From: Branchipolynoe longqiensis
Lineage: Eukaryota > Annelida > Polychaeta > Phyllodocida > Polynoidae
Direction of reading: 5' to 3'
Assembly (NCBI GenBank): GCA_030323885.1
Contig: CM059186.1
Coordinates: 151,998,407 to 152,062,406, forward strand
Length of the DNA: 64,000 nucleotides
The notes under the pieces were generated by a model. The model did not search any database. It was not told where the DNA came from and saw only the letters and a program-made list of their open reading frames with translations. Below, piece after piece: positions 48,215 to 59,084 of this stretch. How positions within the stretch are numbered: the stretch's first letter is position 1; every line of letters begins with the position of its first letter. Made by a program: the position numbers and the translations under genes.

Positions 48215-49290
48215 AAGTCGGCAATCATGGTTGGATAGAAGGGTGTTGGTGTGTATGTGTGGTGGTGGTGTAGGTGTGTGTGTGTGTGTGGTGGGGGTGG
48301 GGTGTAGGTGTGTGGTGGGGATGTAGGTCTATGGTGGGGGTGGGGGGTGGGGGGATTTAGGGATCTGGTGGGGGGTAGGTGTGTGTGGTGGGGGTGTAAG
48401 TGTGTGGTGAGGGTTTAGGGGCGTGGTGGGGCTGTAGGTGTGTGGTGGTGGTAGTGGTGTGGTGGGGGTGTAGGTGTGTGTGTGATTGAGGTGTAGCTGA
48501 GTGTGGTGAGGGTGTAGGTGTGTGTGTGGTGAGGGTGTAGGTGTGTGTGGTGGTATAGGTGTGGTGTGTGTGGTGAGGGTGTAGGTGTGTGTGGTGGTAT
48601 AGGTGTGGTGTGTGTGGTGAGGGTGTAGCTGTGTGGTGGGGGTGTATGTGTGTGGTGGGGGTTTAGGTCTGTGGTGGGGTTGTAAGGGTACTGGGGGTAT
48701 AGGTGTGTGTCATGGGGTGTAGGGGGTATAGGTGTGTGTCGTGGGGTCTGTGGTGGGGGTTTAGGGCTGTGGTGGGGGTGTAGGTGTTTGCTGGGGGTTT
48801 AGGGATGCTAAAGATTGTGAGGTGCCGCTCTGCAAGACATCCCTACACCTCCACCACAAACCACCTACACCCCCACCACAGACACTGTCAACACCCACCA
48901 CACACGCATACACCCCCACCACATACCGACACCCCCACTGCATCCCTGAGCCCCCACCATACCCACTCACCACACACCCCTACACCCCCAACACACACCC
49001 ATAAATCCCCATACACCCCCACCACACACACCAAAATCCTCACCACACCCATACACCTCCACAACACACCCACCACACAAACATATGCCCCCACCACCCA
49101 CCCACTATACACGCCTATACCCCAACCACACCATACCCACTCACCACACACCCCTACACCCCTACACCCCCACCACACAACCCTAAATCCACACACACCA
49201 AAATCCTCACCACACCCCTACACCTCCATCACACAAACATACACCCCCACCACACACCCACCATACACACCCACCTATCCAACCAAAGCA
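48215..49290. repeat. palindromic minisatellite (GT-rich arm then CA-rich arm)
   Basis: 48240-48800 is GTGTGGTGGGGGTGTAGGT-type; 48835-49270 is its complement, ACACCCCCACCACAC-type. The outer flanks match in inverted orientation: GGTTGGATAG at 48230-48239 and CTATCCAACC at 49276-49285. Spacer about 35 bp around 48805-48835. Confidence 0.85.
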
Positions 49291-49625
49291 TTACAGAGAC
49301 CGGCATGGTGCGCCATCTGATGAGAGACTCGTGCAAACTAAAAGGTTCCCATTAATTTACATGCCATCCTGGTGCGATTCATTTAATGCAGGTGACGTCC
49401 TAGTGCCATGTCATTAATGTAGGTGGCGGCCTGCTGCGTGGCCATTAATGCAGATAACATCATGGCGTGATGCCCTTAATGCAGGAGGCGTCTTGGCGTC
49501 ACACAATTGTTGAAGGTGATGTTCTGGTGCGATGCCATTAATGCAGGTGGCGTCTTGGTGCTATGCCAATAATGCAGATAGCATCCTTGGGCGATATCTT
49601 AATGCAGGTGACCTCCTGAGTAGGT

Positions 49626-50149
49626 TTAACATGTTTACCGTCCCTGCACCCATCCTATGCACACATTCCAGCATTTACAAATCTAACCCAGTCTACTCTC
49701 AAACAAACCCAACCCATTTTCATTCACCCCACGACAGTTATAAATTGATTCTGTACAATTTCAATTCAAGTGGCCAAAACTGGTCAGTCGTGATAGCAAC
49801 TGTCCGCTCTTGTGTTTATAAACAGCGACCACATGGCCAGAAACCACGTGGTGCCACTCACTCAGGGGACATAGTGGATGGCCATAAAACTAAATGCTGA
49901 AGGCAGAAGTGCCGTATTAACATCGGAGCCCTGCTCACGATGAGCTGATATGTGAGCGTTTGAGGCTAGACTGCATTTTCTTTTTCATGTTTGTGGACAC
50001 AGTCAGCACACTGGGTGATTTGTGTTCAAAAGAAGCGAAATTAAACAAGTATATCTATGTAAAGTATTATAGCCCACGGCCTGCTTTGCACGTCACATTT
50101 CTGTACCTGAATGACATCACCGCAGGGCAGGGGATTGGATTGGATGTTG
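49626..50149. other. no gene seen
   Basis: Unique sequence; no exon with the required phase found. Confidence 0.5.
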
Positions 50150-50467
50150 GAGTTTTACGTACTGGCAACATTTAAGGTCATATCAGGACGGGTACCGATT
50201 TGCGACTGTGCACTTATGGTGATTTTATAGTGCTGCCCCACTAGGAGACTAGCCCACCAGTACCATGACCTGATATTCCACTCAGTCACATTATCCTGAC
50301 ACTGAGCCAGCCATAACCTAATAATGCCAAGAGCCTGGCTATCGGAAGCGACAAGTATCAGTTTTTAAGTCAATGCTTTGACTCGACCAGGGTTCGAACC
50401 CATAGGTTCGAATACCGTGATCTACCAAAGCGGGAGACGGACCCTCAACTCATTCGGCCATCCCGTC
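50150..50467 (-). mobile_element. SINE, main family, full length
   Basis: Reverse complement of the reference copy, from GTTTTACGTACTGGCAACAT to a head ending CATTCGGCCATCCCGTC. Box B (GGGTTCGAACCC) is duplicated around 50390-50408. Confidence 0.87.
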
Positions 50468-50924
50468 ACCGGAAGGCATAGTCCATCTCCGGAAATGCCA
50501 CGTGACTTCCAGGCTTTAATGCGCTGGAGTTTTGTTGTTGTTTGTTGTGTTTTGTTTTATTTTTGCTATTTTGATTTAATTAGCGCCCTGTCACGTGACT
50601 GTCCCCATAACTGCCTGACGTGTCCACTTTGGCGTGCATATTTAGCGAATAAAACTCACGCAGTATAGTTTTATTTGTCGATTTGCTGGCAGAGGCATGC
50701 CCGTCTACCTGCTCAAATATCGCCCTCCTCACCGGTGCAGTGCAGTCCGTGACCTTTTAACCCCCCCCCCCCCCCCACACCTCCCAATGCCAAGAATTAA
50801 TTTTCGTTCCATTTCGCCAAAATAATAATGGGCATTATCTAAATATTTGCAATCGTAGGCACAGACCTGCCTGGGGGGGCAGTAAATCACTCAACACTTG
50901 TGACTCCAGGGTTAGTTGTTGAAG

Positions 50925-51222
50925 TTTTACGTCCTGGCAACATCTAAGGTCATATCAGGACTCGTACCGACTTGTGACAGTACCCACTCATGGTGATTTT
51001 ATAGTGCTGCTCCACTGGGAAATTAGGCCACTGGCACCATGACCCGATATCCCACTCAGTCACATTATCCTAAACCAGGCCTTGCCCTATTCTAGTAATG
51101 CAGAGTGCCAGGCTAGGAAGCAACAAGTATCAATTTTATAAGTAATTGGTTTGACTCGCCCGCGAACCGAACTCCCAATCTCCCACATGCCAGCTCTACC
51201 GATTCGGCCACCGCATCCGGTA
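50925..51222 (-). mobile_element. SINE, main family
   Basis: GTTTTACGTCCTGGCAACAT to CCGATTCGGCCACCGCATCC. Box B is present in reverse. Joined end to end with a + strand tRNA-like sequence at 51219. Confidence 0.87.
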
Positions 51223-51290
51223 GTTCAGTGGTACAATGCTCTCACTAGAATGGTTGGTGCATGGGTTCGAGGCCCGGTCTAGGCAACCAT
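51219..51290 (+). mobile_element. tRNA-like sequence (SINE head or tRNA pseudogene)
   Basis: CCGGTAGTTCAGTGGTACAA provides a box A (TAGTTCAGTGG) and ATGGGTTCGAGGCCC a box B, 35-40 bp apart and 72 nt long. The acceptor stem does not pair well, so a functional tRNA is unlikely. Confidence 0.45.
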
Positions 51291-51404
51291 GGTGCCCCAT
51301 TCGTCGGTAGACTCTAGTTTGTCTCGAGCTGTGTTTAAGGTACTTGTAAAAAATGCATTTTCAACACTGCTTAATCCATTAATTTGTTTATTGCGGTTTT
51401 GCAT

Positions 51405-51617
51405 CTTACCAATATCTAGGGTCATATCAGGGCAATCCCGATATCCTCATACTGTGCAAACCAGTCATTACATGCTCCTATTAATGCTGAGTGCCAGGCT
51501 TGGTAGCGACACATGAATTTGGTAAGTCATTGGTTTGACTTGGTCAAGGGTAAAACCTACAACCTTTTGGACTGGAAGCCAGCCAGTACTCTTGGCGATT
51601 CGGCCACCCTGTTCAGG
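51405..51617 (-). mobile_element. SINE, main family, internally deleted
   Basis: TAGGGTCATATCAGGGCAAT, ATTGGTTTGACTTGG and ATTCGGCCACCCTG are the 3', middle and head blocks on the minus strand. The central ATAAA and GGCAGCACT blocks are missing. Confidence 0.75.
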
Positions 51618-51974
51618 TATTTAATATATACACATTCTTGGTAACTCTGCCCCTGGTGTACATTGGTTGACACACTTCCAGGCATTGGCCACATGCCACA
51701 GGCCAAACTCATATATAAGTAAACAACTAGTCGAGTGAGCAGTGTGTGTTTGGGCATGTGTGTTGATATCCCTCAGAAATTTAGATGTGCAAAATCAAAT
51801 TGCCTACAGAAAGCAAACGCAGTATTTATTTGTTTGATACTTTGCTTAGTTTCACCTAAATGATAATGATCGCGCATACAATGCTGGAGAGCAGTTTTGT
51901 CGGCTTTCAAAATTGACCGTCATAGTCCGTATCCTGCCCGGCATCTTTGATACAGTAGTAACTCTTTAAGGAAC

Positions 51975-52309
51975 GACTAGATGGCCGAAAGAGTTAGAGC
52001 CGTGTTGGTTGGTAGACGATGGGATTGTTGGTTCGAACGCTGGTTGAGTCAAACGAATGACTTAAAAACTGATACTTGTCGATTCCTAGCCAGGCGCTCT
52101 GCATTATTAGGTCAGGACAAGGACTGGTTGGCTCCGTGTCAGGATAATGTGACTGAGTGGGATATCAGGTCATGGTGCTGGAGGCCTTGTCTCCCAGTGG
52201 GGCAGCACTATAAAATCGCCACGAGTGCGCACTGTCACAAGTCGGTACCTGTCCTGATATGACCTTAGATGTTGCTAGGACGTAAAACAACAAACAAACA
52301 ACAAACAAA
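51975..52309 (+). mobile_element. SINE, main family, full length with target duplication
   Basis: Head GACTAGATGGCCGAAAGAG, box B GGTTCGAACGC, full body, tail AACAAACAAACAACAAACAAA. It is flanked by a perfect 11-bp duplication CTTTAAGGAAC (51964-51974 and 52310-52320), the signature of LINE-driven insertion and a sign of recent activity. Confidence 0.92.
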
Positions 52310-52742
52310 CTTTAAGGAACAACTCTGCATCCAAACCAGTCTTGTCCTGACAAAGCAAGTGTCCTGTCATTGGAGGGACAGTAAAATAAAACAAAAGCAG
52401 TTTGGACATTGAAAGATTATCCGCAGGTGGCAAGGGCTCCCCAATGACAGGGTTTCTGAAGACAAGTACTTTTGGACTAAAACAAACAGTGCGCACTAAC
52501 TATTTATTCACTATGTAATAACTTTAAGCGAAGTGAAGAAGGCGCATCAGCTCTGTAGCACTCAAATACAAGTGCGCACCCATGGAGACTGTATAGTGCT
52601 GCCTCACTCAAATTCAAATGCACCAGGGGTGTTTGTAACTTGACTGGTTTCGCTGCACCCAACTGGGGACCAGGACGTGTGCACACAGGCCTGACTGCTG
52701 AGTAGATCACGTGGTCCACTGCTCCGCAAGGGGCTAAAGAGG

Positions 52743-52789
52743 GTGTGTGTGTGTGTGTCTGTGTATATGTGTGTGTGTGTGTGTGGGTG

Positions 52790-52830
<41 letters not shown>

Positions 52831-52858
52831 GCGTGTGCGCGTGTGTGTGCGTGTGTGT
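52743..52858 (+). repeat. GT then GCGT microsatellite
   Basis: (GT)n, (GCGT)n at about 52793-52828, then mixed GTGCGT. Confidence 0.95.
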
Positions 52859-52948
52859 GATAGGGCGGCGAGGGAGGGTGGAGCGGAGGGGGGCGGGGGG
52901 GCATTGGCTGCCAGTAAAACAGCGTATTGAGTTTAGAGATTTTATTAA

Positions 52949-53358
52949 AGGCGCTGTCACATTACGGCGTATGGCGGGAGCGTATGGCGGCGTAGCGGCT
53001 TACGTCATATACGTCGCCATACGCCGCATACGCTACGCATACGCTACGCATACGCCGCCAGTGCCGCAACACGCCGGCGTATGTGAAGCCTATGATGCAT
53101 ACGCCGCCATACGCTTTCATAAATCCGTCCGTCCAAATTTTTTTGTGCATGCTCAAAAAAACGCGACCTATGAGGGCGTATGGCCCATACTGTCAAAAAA
53201 TGTCACAGCACGCTCCCATACGCTCCCATACGCTACGCATACGCTACGCATACGCTCTTCATACGCTCCTCATACGCTCAAACACACCCGAAAGTGGCAC
53301 CCGATGGCGTACGTAGGTTTTCAATACGCTCCCGCCATACGCTGTAATGTGACAGCCC
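52949..53358. mobile_element. CATACGC-type TTAA MITE, triplet copy 1
   Basis: Flanked by TTAA on both sides (52945-52948, 53359-53362). TIR AGGCGCTGTCACATTACGGC / GCTGTAATGTGACAGCCC. The interior consists of CATACGC and GCGTATG heptamers with two GCTACGCATAC units. Confidence 0.88.
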
Positions 53359-53362
53359 TTAA

Positions 53363-53794
53363 AGGCGCTGTCACATTACGGCGTATGGCGGGAGCGTATG
53401 GCGGCGTAGCGGCTTACGTCATATACGTCGCCATACGCCGCATACGCTACGCATACGCTACGCATACGCTACGCATACGCCGCCAGTGCCGCAACACGCC
53501 GGCGTATGTGAAGCCTATGATGCATACGCCGCCATACGCTTTCATAAATCCGTCCGTCCAAATTTTTTTGTGCATGCTCAAAAAAACGCGACCTATGAGG
53601 GCGTATGGCCCATACTGTCAAAAAATGTCACAGCACGCTCCCATACGCTCCCATACGCTACGCATACGCTACGCATACGCTACGCATACGCTCTTCATAC
53701 GCTCCTCATACGCTCAAACACACCCGAAAGTGGCACCCGATGGCGTACGTAGGTTTTCAATACGCTCCCGCCATACGCCGTAATGTGACAGCCC
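53363..53794. mobile_element. CATACGC-type TTAA MITE, triplet copy 2 (direct)
   Basis: Nearly identical to copy 1 but with three GCTACGCATAC units at the left and one more at the right. TTAA lies only on the left; the right end runs straight into copy 3. Confidence 0.88.
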
Positions 53795-54248
53795 GGGGCT
53801 GTCACATTACGGCGTATGGCGGGAGCGTATTGAAAACCTACGTACGCCATCGGGTGCCACTTTCGGGTGTGTTTGAGCGTATGAGGAGCGTATGAAGAGC
53901 GTATGCGTAGCGTATGCGTAGCGTATTGGGAGCGTATGGGAGCGTATGGGAGCGTGCTGTGACATTTTTTGACAGTATGGGCCATACGCCCTCATAGGTC
54001 GCGTTTTTTTGAGCATGCACAAAAAAATTTGGACGGACGGATTTATGAAAGCGTATGGCGGCGTATGCATCATAGGCTTCACATACGCCGGCGTGTTGCG
54101 GCACTGGCGGCGTATGCGTAGCGTATGCGTAGCGTATGCGTAGCGTATGCGTAGCGTATGCGTAGCGTATGCGGCGTATGGCGACGTATATGACGTAAGC
54201 CGCTACGCCGCCATACGCTCCCGCCATACGCCGTAATGTGACAGCGCC
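53795..54248. mobile_element. CATACGC-type TTAA MITE, triplet copy 3 (inverted)
   Basis: Reverse complement of copy 2, with five GCTACGCATAC units. Joined head to head with copy 2 (CAGCCC|GGGGCTG) without a TTAA between them, and followed by TTAA at 54249-54252. Open frames across the triplet (up to 346 codons) follow the repeat and are not genes. Confidence 0.88.
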
Positions 54249-54252
54249 TTAA

Positions 54253-54767
54253 CCGCCTATAAAGCTATCAATGGTAAAACGCCAACATAAGTGCGCAATC
54301 TTTTGTTCCTCAAACAGCCCCCCCCCCCTCACCCACTCTCAGATCATCTGGTCAGATAGTATTACCTGACTCTGTGACTAGACATAGGTGATTGTGCCTT
54401 TTGTGTGGCAGGTCCCGATTTATGAAATATGATGCCGGCTGATCAAAAAGCAAAAGTAGCAGCTCTTGAAAAACTGTCCTCACTTGTTTAAGATAGCTTT
54501 TATGGTAAATGGAATTTCTCTAGCATTCAACTGTTTGAGCCAAGTTGTAAATCTGTAATGTTATGCTTTTATTGTACAGTACCTTAAAACATCTGCTTGT
54601 GCGGGTGCCCTATTAAATTTACATTATTATGATTATTATTAGTAGTAGTAGTAGTAGTATTAGCTGGATTACCATGTCGACTGTTCCTCAAGGAGCCTGA
54701 AAGTGATTGTATGGGGGAGTGGGGAGGGGAGGGAAAGGCAGGGGAGAGGGGTTGGGGGTGGGATCAG
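54253..54767. other. no gene seen
   Basis: Unique AT-rich sequence with (TAG)n at 54640-54658. A 99-nt open segment follows at 54768-54866 (see rejected). Confidence 0.5.
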
Positions 54768-55109
54768 AATGAGCTACGGAATGCCGACCAGCCAGCCAGC
54801 TGTGCTCAGCCAGAAGTTAATGGTGTGGACTGTGGAGTGTGCGACGAGCATGGACCTGTCCCCACAGTGAGTGTGTGGGAAAGTAGCGCTACCCCCTCCC
54901 CCCCCCCCCCCCCCCCAAAAAAAAACATGTCTCCACTCATCCGGTTTGTGGGCCGTGATTCTATGAAACCAGGAAAGGGTGTGAAAGGGGGGGGGGGGGC
55001 ATGCATAGAGTATGCCACAGTGAAGGGGTGGGTGGTGGTGTGATTCAACCACAGTGAAACGGGGTATATAAGGGGGCTTACGGTAATTACTTATGTTTCT
55101 TGAGTATTT

Positions 55110-55440
55110 GAGTTTTGAGTTTTCGCCATATTTGTTAAATATATTAGGTTGATCGATATATAATCTACTCTAATTTAGTTTGAAGTACTTTTTTTTTTTT
55201 TAATTGTTTATAGATTGCTAACTTTGGAGATGTTTTAAGTGAAAACATGCCAAGTAAATTTTGGCGTAGGCCTACATTCAAAAAGTTGGATACCAGAAGT
55301 TTCAGCAATAATGAGTATCCCCTTTTATGCAGCAATAAATGTTTAACAAGTGCTAAGTTAGGTATGTAATATTAAATCTAAATAAGTGTTTTGGTTTAGA
55401 AAAATTAACGCTTTCATTGGACTATACAGCTTTAAGTGAG
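55110..55440 (-). mobile_element. R1-family MITE
   Basis: ATATATTAGGTTGATCGATA to AACGCTTTCATTGGACTATA CAGC; reverse orientation, complete. Confidence 0.75.
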
Positions 55441-55457
55441 TGTTTCTTTCTCGCCAT

Positions 55458-55522
55458 TTCCCGTCCTGATATGACCTTAGATGTTGCTAGGACGTAAAAC
55501 AACAACAAACAACAACAACATT
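55458..55522 (+). mobile_element. SINE 3' end only
   Basis: TCCTGATATGACCTTAGATG through the A-rich tail with (CAA)n. The CT-rich microsatellite begins right after the tail. Confidence 0.75.
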
Positions 55523-55665
55523 CTCGCCATTTCTCTCTCTCTTTCTCTCTCTCTCTTTCTCTCTGTCTCTCTGTCTCTCGCTTTCTTTCTCTCTCTTTCT
55601 CTCTCTCTTTCTCTCTCTTTTTCTCTCTATCTCTAGCTCTAGCTCTCTCTCTCTCTTTCGATTTC
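55520..55665 (+). repeat. CT/CTTT microsatellite
   Basis: (TCTC)n with TTTC interruptions directly after a SINE 3' tail. Confidence 0.93.
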
Positions 55666-55897
55666 GGTCTGTGAAAACAAACATAATTTGATTAAAACGA
55701 GTTGGACAGGAAACCATACTAATCATGACGTGGAGGGTGGTTTGACAATTACCAACACTTGCATGACCTACATTATGCGCGTCCCCCATGTAATTAGTGA
55801 TCAGTAATTTGATTGCTGGAGCAGCACTGGAGTCTAAAAAGCAGGTGGGCCCACATTGCCTGGCTTAATCCTTGTGCTAATTTATTCTGGATATTAA

Positions 55898-56130
55898 CTA
55901 TGGTTTCTCGTGTGGAAGGTCGAGGATTCGACTATTGGCTGAGTCAAACCAATGTCTTATCAAATTGATACTTGTCGCTACCTAGCATGGCGCTCGGCAT
56001 TAATAGGAATTGGCAATGCCTGGTTAGCTCAGTAACAGGATAATGTGTATTGGGTCATACTCATAATGCCAGTGATCAGGTCGACCCATCCTGATACAAC
56101 CTTAGATGTTGCTAGGATATAAAATCCTAA
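55898..56130 (+). mobile_element. SINE, main family, diverged
   Basis: Head remnant TTTCTCGTGTGGAAGGTCGA with GATTCGACT; then GAGTCAAACCAATGTCTTAT, CGCTCGGCATTAATAGGA and 3' end TTGCTAGGATATAAAATCC. Confidence 0.78.
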
Positions 56131-56134
56131 CTTT

Positions 56135-56355
56135 GTCTCTGCTATTCTTTCTCTGCCTTTCTGTCTCTGACTTTCGGCCTGTTTCTCTCTCTCTGCCTTT
56201 CTCTCTCGTTCTCTGTGTATCTGCCTCGATGTGCCTTTCTCTGCAGTTCTGTTCCCTTCTCATTCCCTTTCTATCATTCTGTATATTTGTCTGTCTGTCT
56301 ATCTGTCTGTCTGTCTCTCTCTCTATGTCTGTTTGTCTATCGCGCGCTCTCTCTT

Positions 56356-56389
<34 letters not shown>

Positions 56390-56408
56390 TCTCTCTGTCT
56401 CTCTCTCC
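56135..56408 (+). repeat. CT-rich microsatellite
   Basis: (CT)n, (CTGT)n and TTCT mixtures between two SINE 3' ends. Confidence 0.93.
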
Positions 56409-56460
56409 CGACCTGGTATGGCCTTAGATGTTGCTAGTACATAAAACCAAAATGAACCAA
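56408..56460 (+). mobile_element. SINE 3' end only
   Basis: CCGACCTGGTATGGCCTTAG to GTACATAAAACC; follows a CT microsatellite. Confidence 0.65.
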
Positions 56461-56644
56461 ATAGCCCCCCCCCCCCCCGTCCGTCTCGCCCCTGGCTACA
56501 TGGGACGACAATAGGCATTCGGTTTTCGGCCGCTCAGGGCATGGTGGGATGTTCTATCAATCACTCACAATCCATAATTGATTGTTAATAATTAAGCAGC
56601 CCCGCTGTACACGCGCGGACTGCTGTGGGCTGCCGTGAAAACAC

Positions 56645-57150
56645 GCAACACCACACACACCCAGCTACCATACCCACCCACGCACACACCTACCACACAC
56701 ACACACCTACCACACCCACTCACACTCCTACCACATACCTACCACGGTCACTCTACCACATCCACCCAGCTACCACACCCAGTCACACCCACCAACCACA
56801 CAGCCAGCTACCACACCCACCCACCCATACACTTACCACACACCTACCTACCACACCCACTCACACACCTACCAACCCCACACCTACTACACTCACTCAC
56901 ACACCTACCACACCCACTCACACACCTACCTTCCACACACCTACCACCCACACACCTACCACCATCCCATAATCACACCCACTCACGCACATACCTACCA
57001 CAGACCTCCATCCACACACACCTACCACACTCAATCACACACCTTCCACACATGTCTACACACACCTACCATCCCTCCACCACACCCAGCTATCACACCT
57101 ACCACACACACCTACCAACCTCTGTATACCTCACCCACTCACACCCATTC
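56645..57150 (+). repeat. CA-rich ~21-bp repeat
   Basis: CACACACCTACCACACCCACT units, degenerate. The 320-codon frame through it is compositional. Confidence 0.88.
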
Positions 57151-58597
57151 ATACCACTCCCCCCACCCTTTATCACACCTACTCACACAACTACAATACC
57201 CCCACCCCTCACCCATTACCATACCCACCCCTCACCCGCAACCATCTCCATCCCCTCACCCGTTACCATCCCGAACCCCGAACCCACTACCATCCCCCAC
57301 CCCCCTCACCCGCTACCATCCCCACCCCCTCACCCACTACAATCCCCACCTCCTCACTCACTACCATCCCCCCTCACCCACTATCATACCCCACTCACCC
57401 ACTACCATCCCCACTCACCCACTACCATCCCCACCCCCTCACCCAGTACCATCCCCTCACCCGCCAGCATATCCACCCCCTCACCCACTACAATAGCCCA
57501 CCTCCTCACCCACTACCATCCCCACCCCTCACCCACTACCATCCCCCCTCACCCACTACCATCCCCACCCCTCACCCACTACCATCTCTACCCCTAACCC
57601 ACTACCATCCCCCACCACCTCACCCACTACCATCCCCACCCCTCACCCACTACCATCCCCACCCCTCACCCACTACCATCCCCACCCCTCACCCACTACC
57701 ATCCCCACCCCTCACCCACTACCATCCCCACACCTCACCCACTACCATCCCCTCACCCGCCAGAATCTCCACCCCCTAACCCGCTACCATCCCCACCCCC
57801 TCACCCGCTACCATCTCCACCCCCTCACCCACTATCATCCCCACCCCTCACCCACTACCATCCCCACCCCTCACCCACTACCATCCCCACCCCTCACCCA
57901 CTACCATCCCCACCCCTCACCCACTACCATCCCCACCCCTCACCCACTACCATCCCCACCCCTCACCCACTACCATCCCCACCCCTCACCCACTACCATC
58001 CCCACCCCTCACCCACTACCATCCCCACCCCTCACCCACTACCATCCCCTCACCCGCCAGAATCTCCACCCCCTAACCCGCTACCATCCCCACCCCCTCA
58101 CCCACTACCATCCCCACCCTCTCACCCACTACCATCCCGACCTCCTCACCCACTACCATCCCCCCTCACCCACTACCATCCCCACCCCTCACCCGCTAAC
58201 ATCCCCACCCCCTCACCCGCTACCATCCCCAGGGGGTGGATATGGTAGTGGGTGAGGGGGTGGGGATGGTAGTGGGTGAGGCAGGATGGTAGCAGGTGAG
58301 GGGGTGGGGATAGTAGCGGGTGAGGCAGGATGGTAGCAGGTGAGGGGGTGGGGATAGTAGCGGGTCTGGGGGTGGATATGGTAGTGGGTGAGGGGTGGGG
58401 ATGGTAGTGGGTGAGGGGTGGGGATGGTAGTGGGTGAGGGGTGGGGATGGTAGTGGGTGAGGGGTGGGGATGATAGTGGGTGAGGGGGTGGAGATGGTAG
58501 CGGGTGAGGGGGTGGGGATGGTAGCGGGTGAGGGTGGGGATCGTAGTGGGTGAGGGGTAGTTGTGTGAGTAGGTGTGATAAAGGGGGTGGGGAGTGG
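57150..58597. repeat. palindromic 23-bp minisatellite
   Basis: The left arm (57150-58236) is CCCACCCCTCACCCACTACC ATC units 23 bp apart; the right arm (58237-58597) is the exact reverse. Unique edge sequence is mirrored: CTTTATCACACCTACTCACA at 57168-57187 and its complement at about 58563-58582. Confidence 0.92.
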
Positions 58598-58830
58598 TAT
58601 CCCCTTAATGCCAAACGCCAGGCTAGGAAGCGACAAGTATAAATTTAAAAGTCATTAGCAACAACTGGTTGGCTCACTGTCGGGATATTGTGACTACATG
58701 GGATATTGGATTATAGTGCTGGCGGAACGGGGTCTCTGTGGGGGCAGCACTGTTAATTAGGTCACCACGAATATGCATCATTACAAGTCGGGACATGTCC
58801 TGAAATCACCTCAAATGTTGGTAGGGCATA
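58597..58830 (+). mobile_element. two SINE fragments in opposite orientation
   Basis: 58600-58650 reads as the reverse-strand middle (GCCAGGCTAGGAAGCGACAA). From 58655 the + strand GGTTGGCTCACTGTCGGGAT to AGGGCATACAACC follows. Rearranged copy beside the palindromic minisatellite. Confidence 0.6.
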
Positions 58831-58849
58831 CAACCTCCATGACTCACTC

Positions 58850-59080
58850 TTGGATCACCACAAATAAATATTTTAATAGATAATAAATAGAGCTATAAAC
58901 GTGAAACAACAATGGCTTCGTGCGATTCGGCTATGAAACTTTTGTTGTTTGTAAATGGATATTTTCTTCTGAACATTAGTTTTTTTAGCATCGGACCACT
59001 GGTATTCTGGATATTATACATTTATGTTTTTTTACACAAATTATGGAAGCGAGTAAGCTATGCTGCACTGTGCACAGTGT
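58850..59080. other. no supported gene
   Basis: An open frame from 58912 reads hydrophobic residues but runs straight into the SINE, so it is not treated as a gene. Confidence 0.5.
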
Positions 59081-59084
59081 GCAT

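Larger units (their letters stand above)
47330..49625 (+). repeat. 31-bp minisatellite, interrupted
   Basis: TTAATGCAGGTGGCGTCCTG GTGCGATGCCA units exactly 31 bp apart where intact. Interrupted by the SINE at 47773-48110 and by the palindromic GT/CA array at 48215-49290; resumes at 49350-49625. Confidence 0.9.

Noticed and set aside
51219..51290. Functional tRNA gene
   Set aside because: Boxes A and B are present, but the acceptor and T stems do not pair properly, and it abuts a SINE; more likely a SINE head or tRNA pseudogene.
52743..53783. 346-codon open frame on the + strand
   Set aside because: It runs through the GT microsatellite and two copies of the CATACGC MITE; its protein repeats itself exactly with the element, and the inverted copy gives the same peptides on the other strand.
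54768..54866. Possible exon ending CCCCACA|gtgagt, frame MSYGMPTSQPAVLSQKLM in the phase left by exon 18
   Set aside because: The supposed acceptor follows a G-rich tract with no pyrimidine run, and neither open frame resembles the family; kept only as a weak possibility.
56635..57597. 320-codon open frame (Thr/His/Pro-rich)
   Set aside because: Purely the translation of CA-rich and 23-bp minisatellites; the mirror frames on the minus strand at 58213-58636 confirm this.
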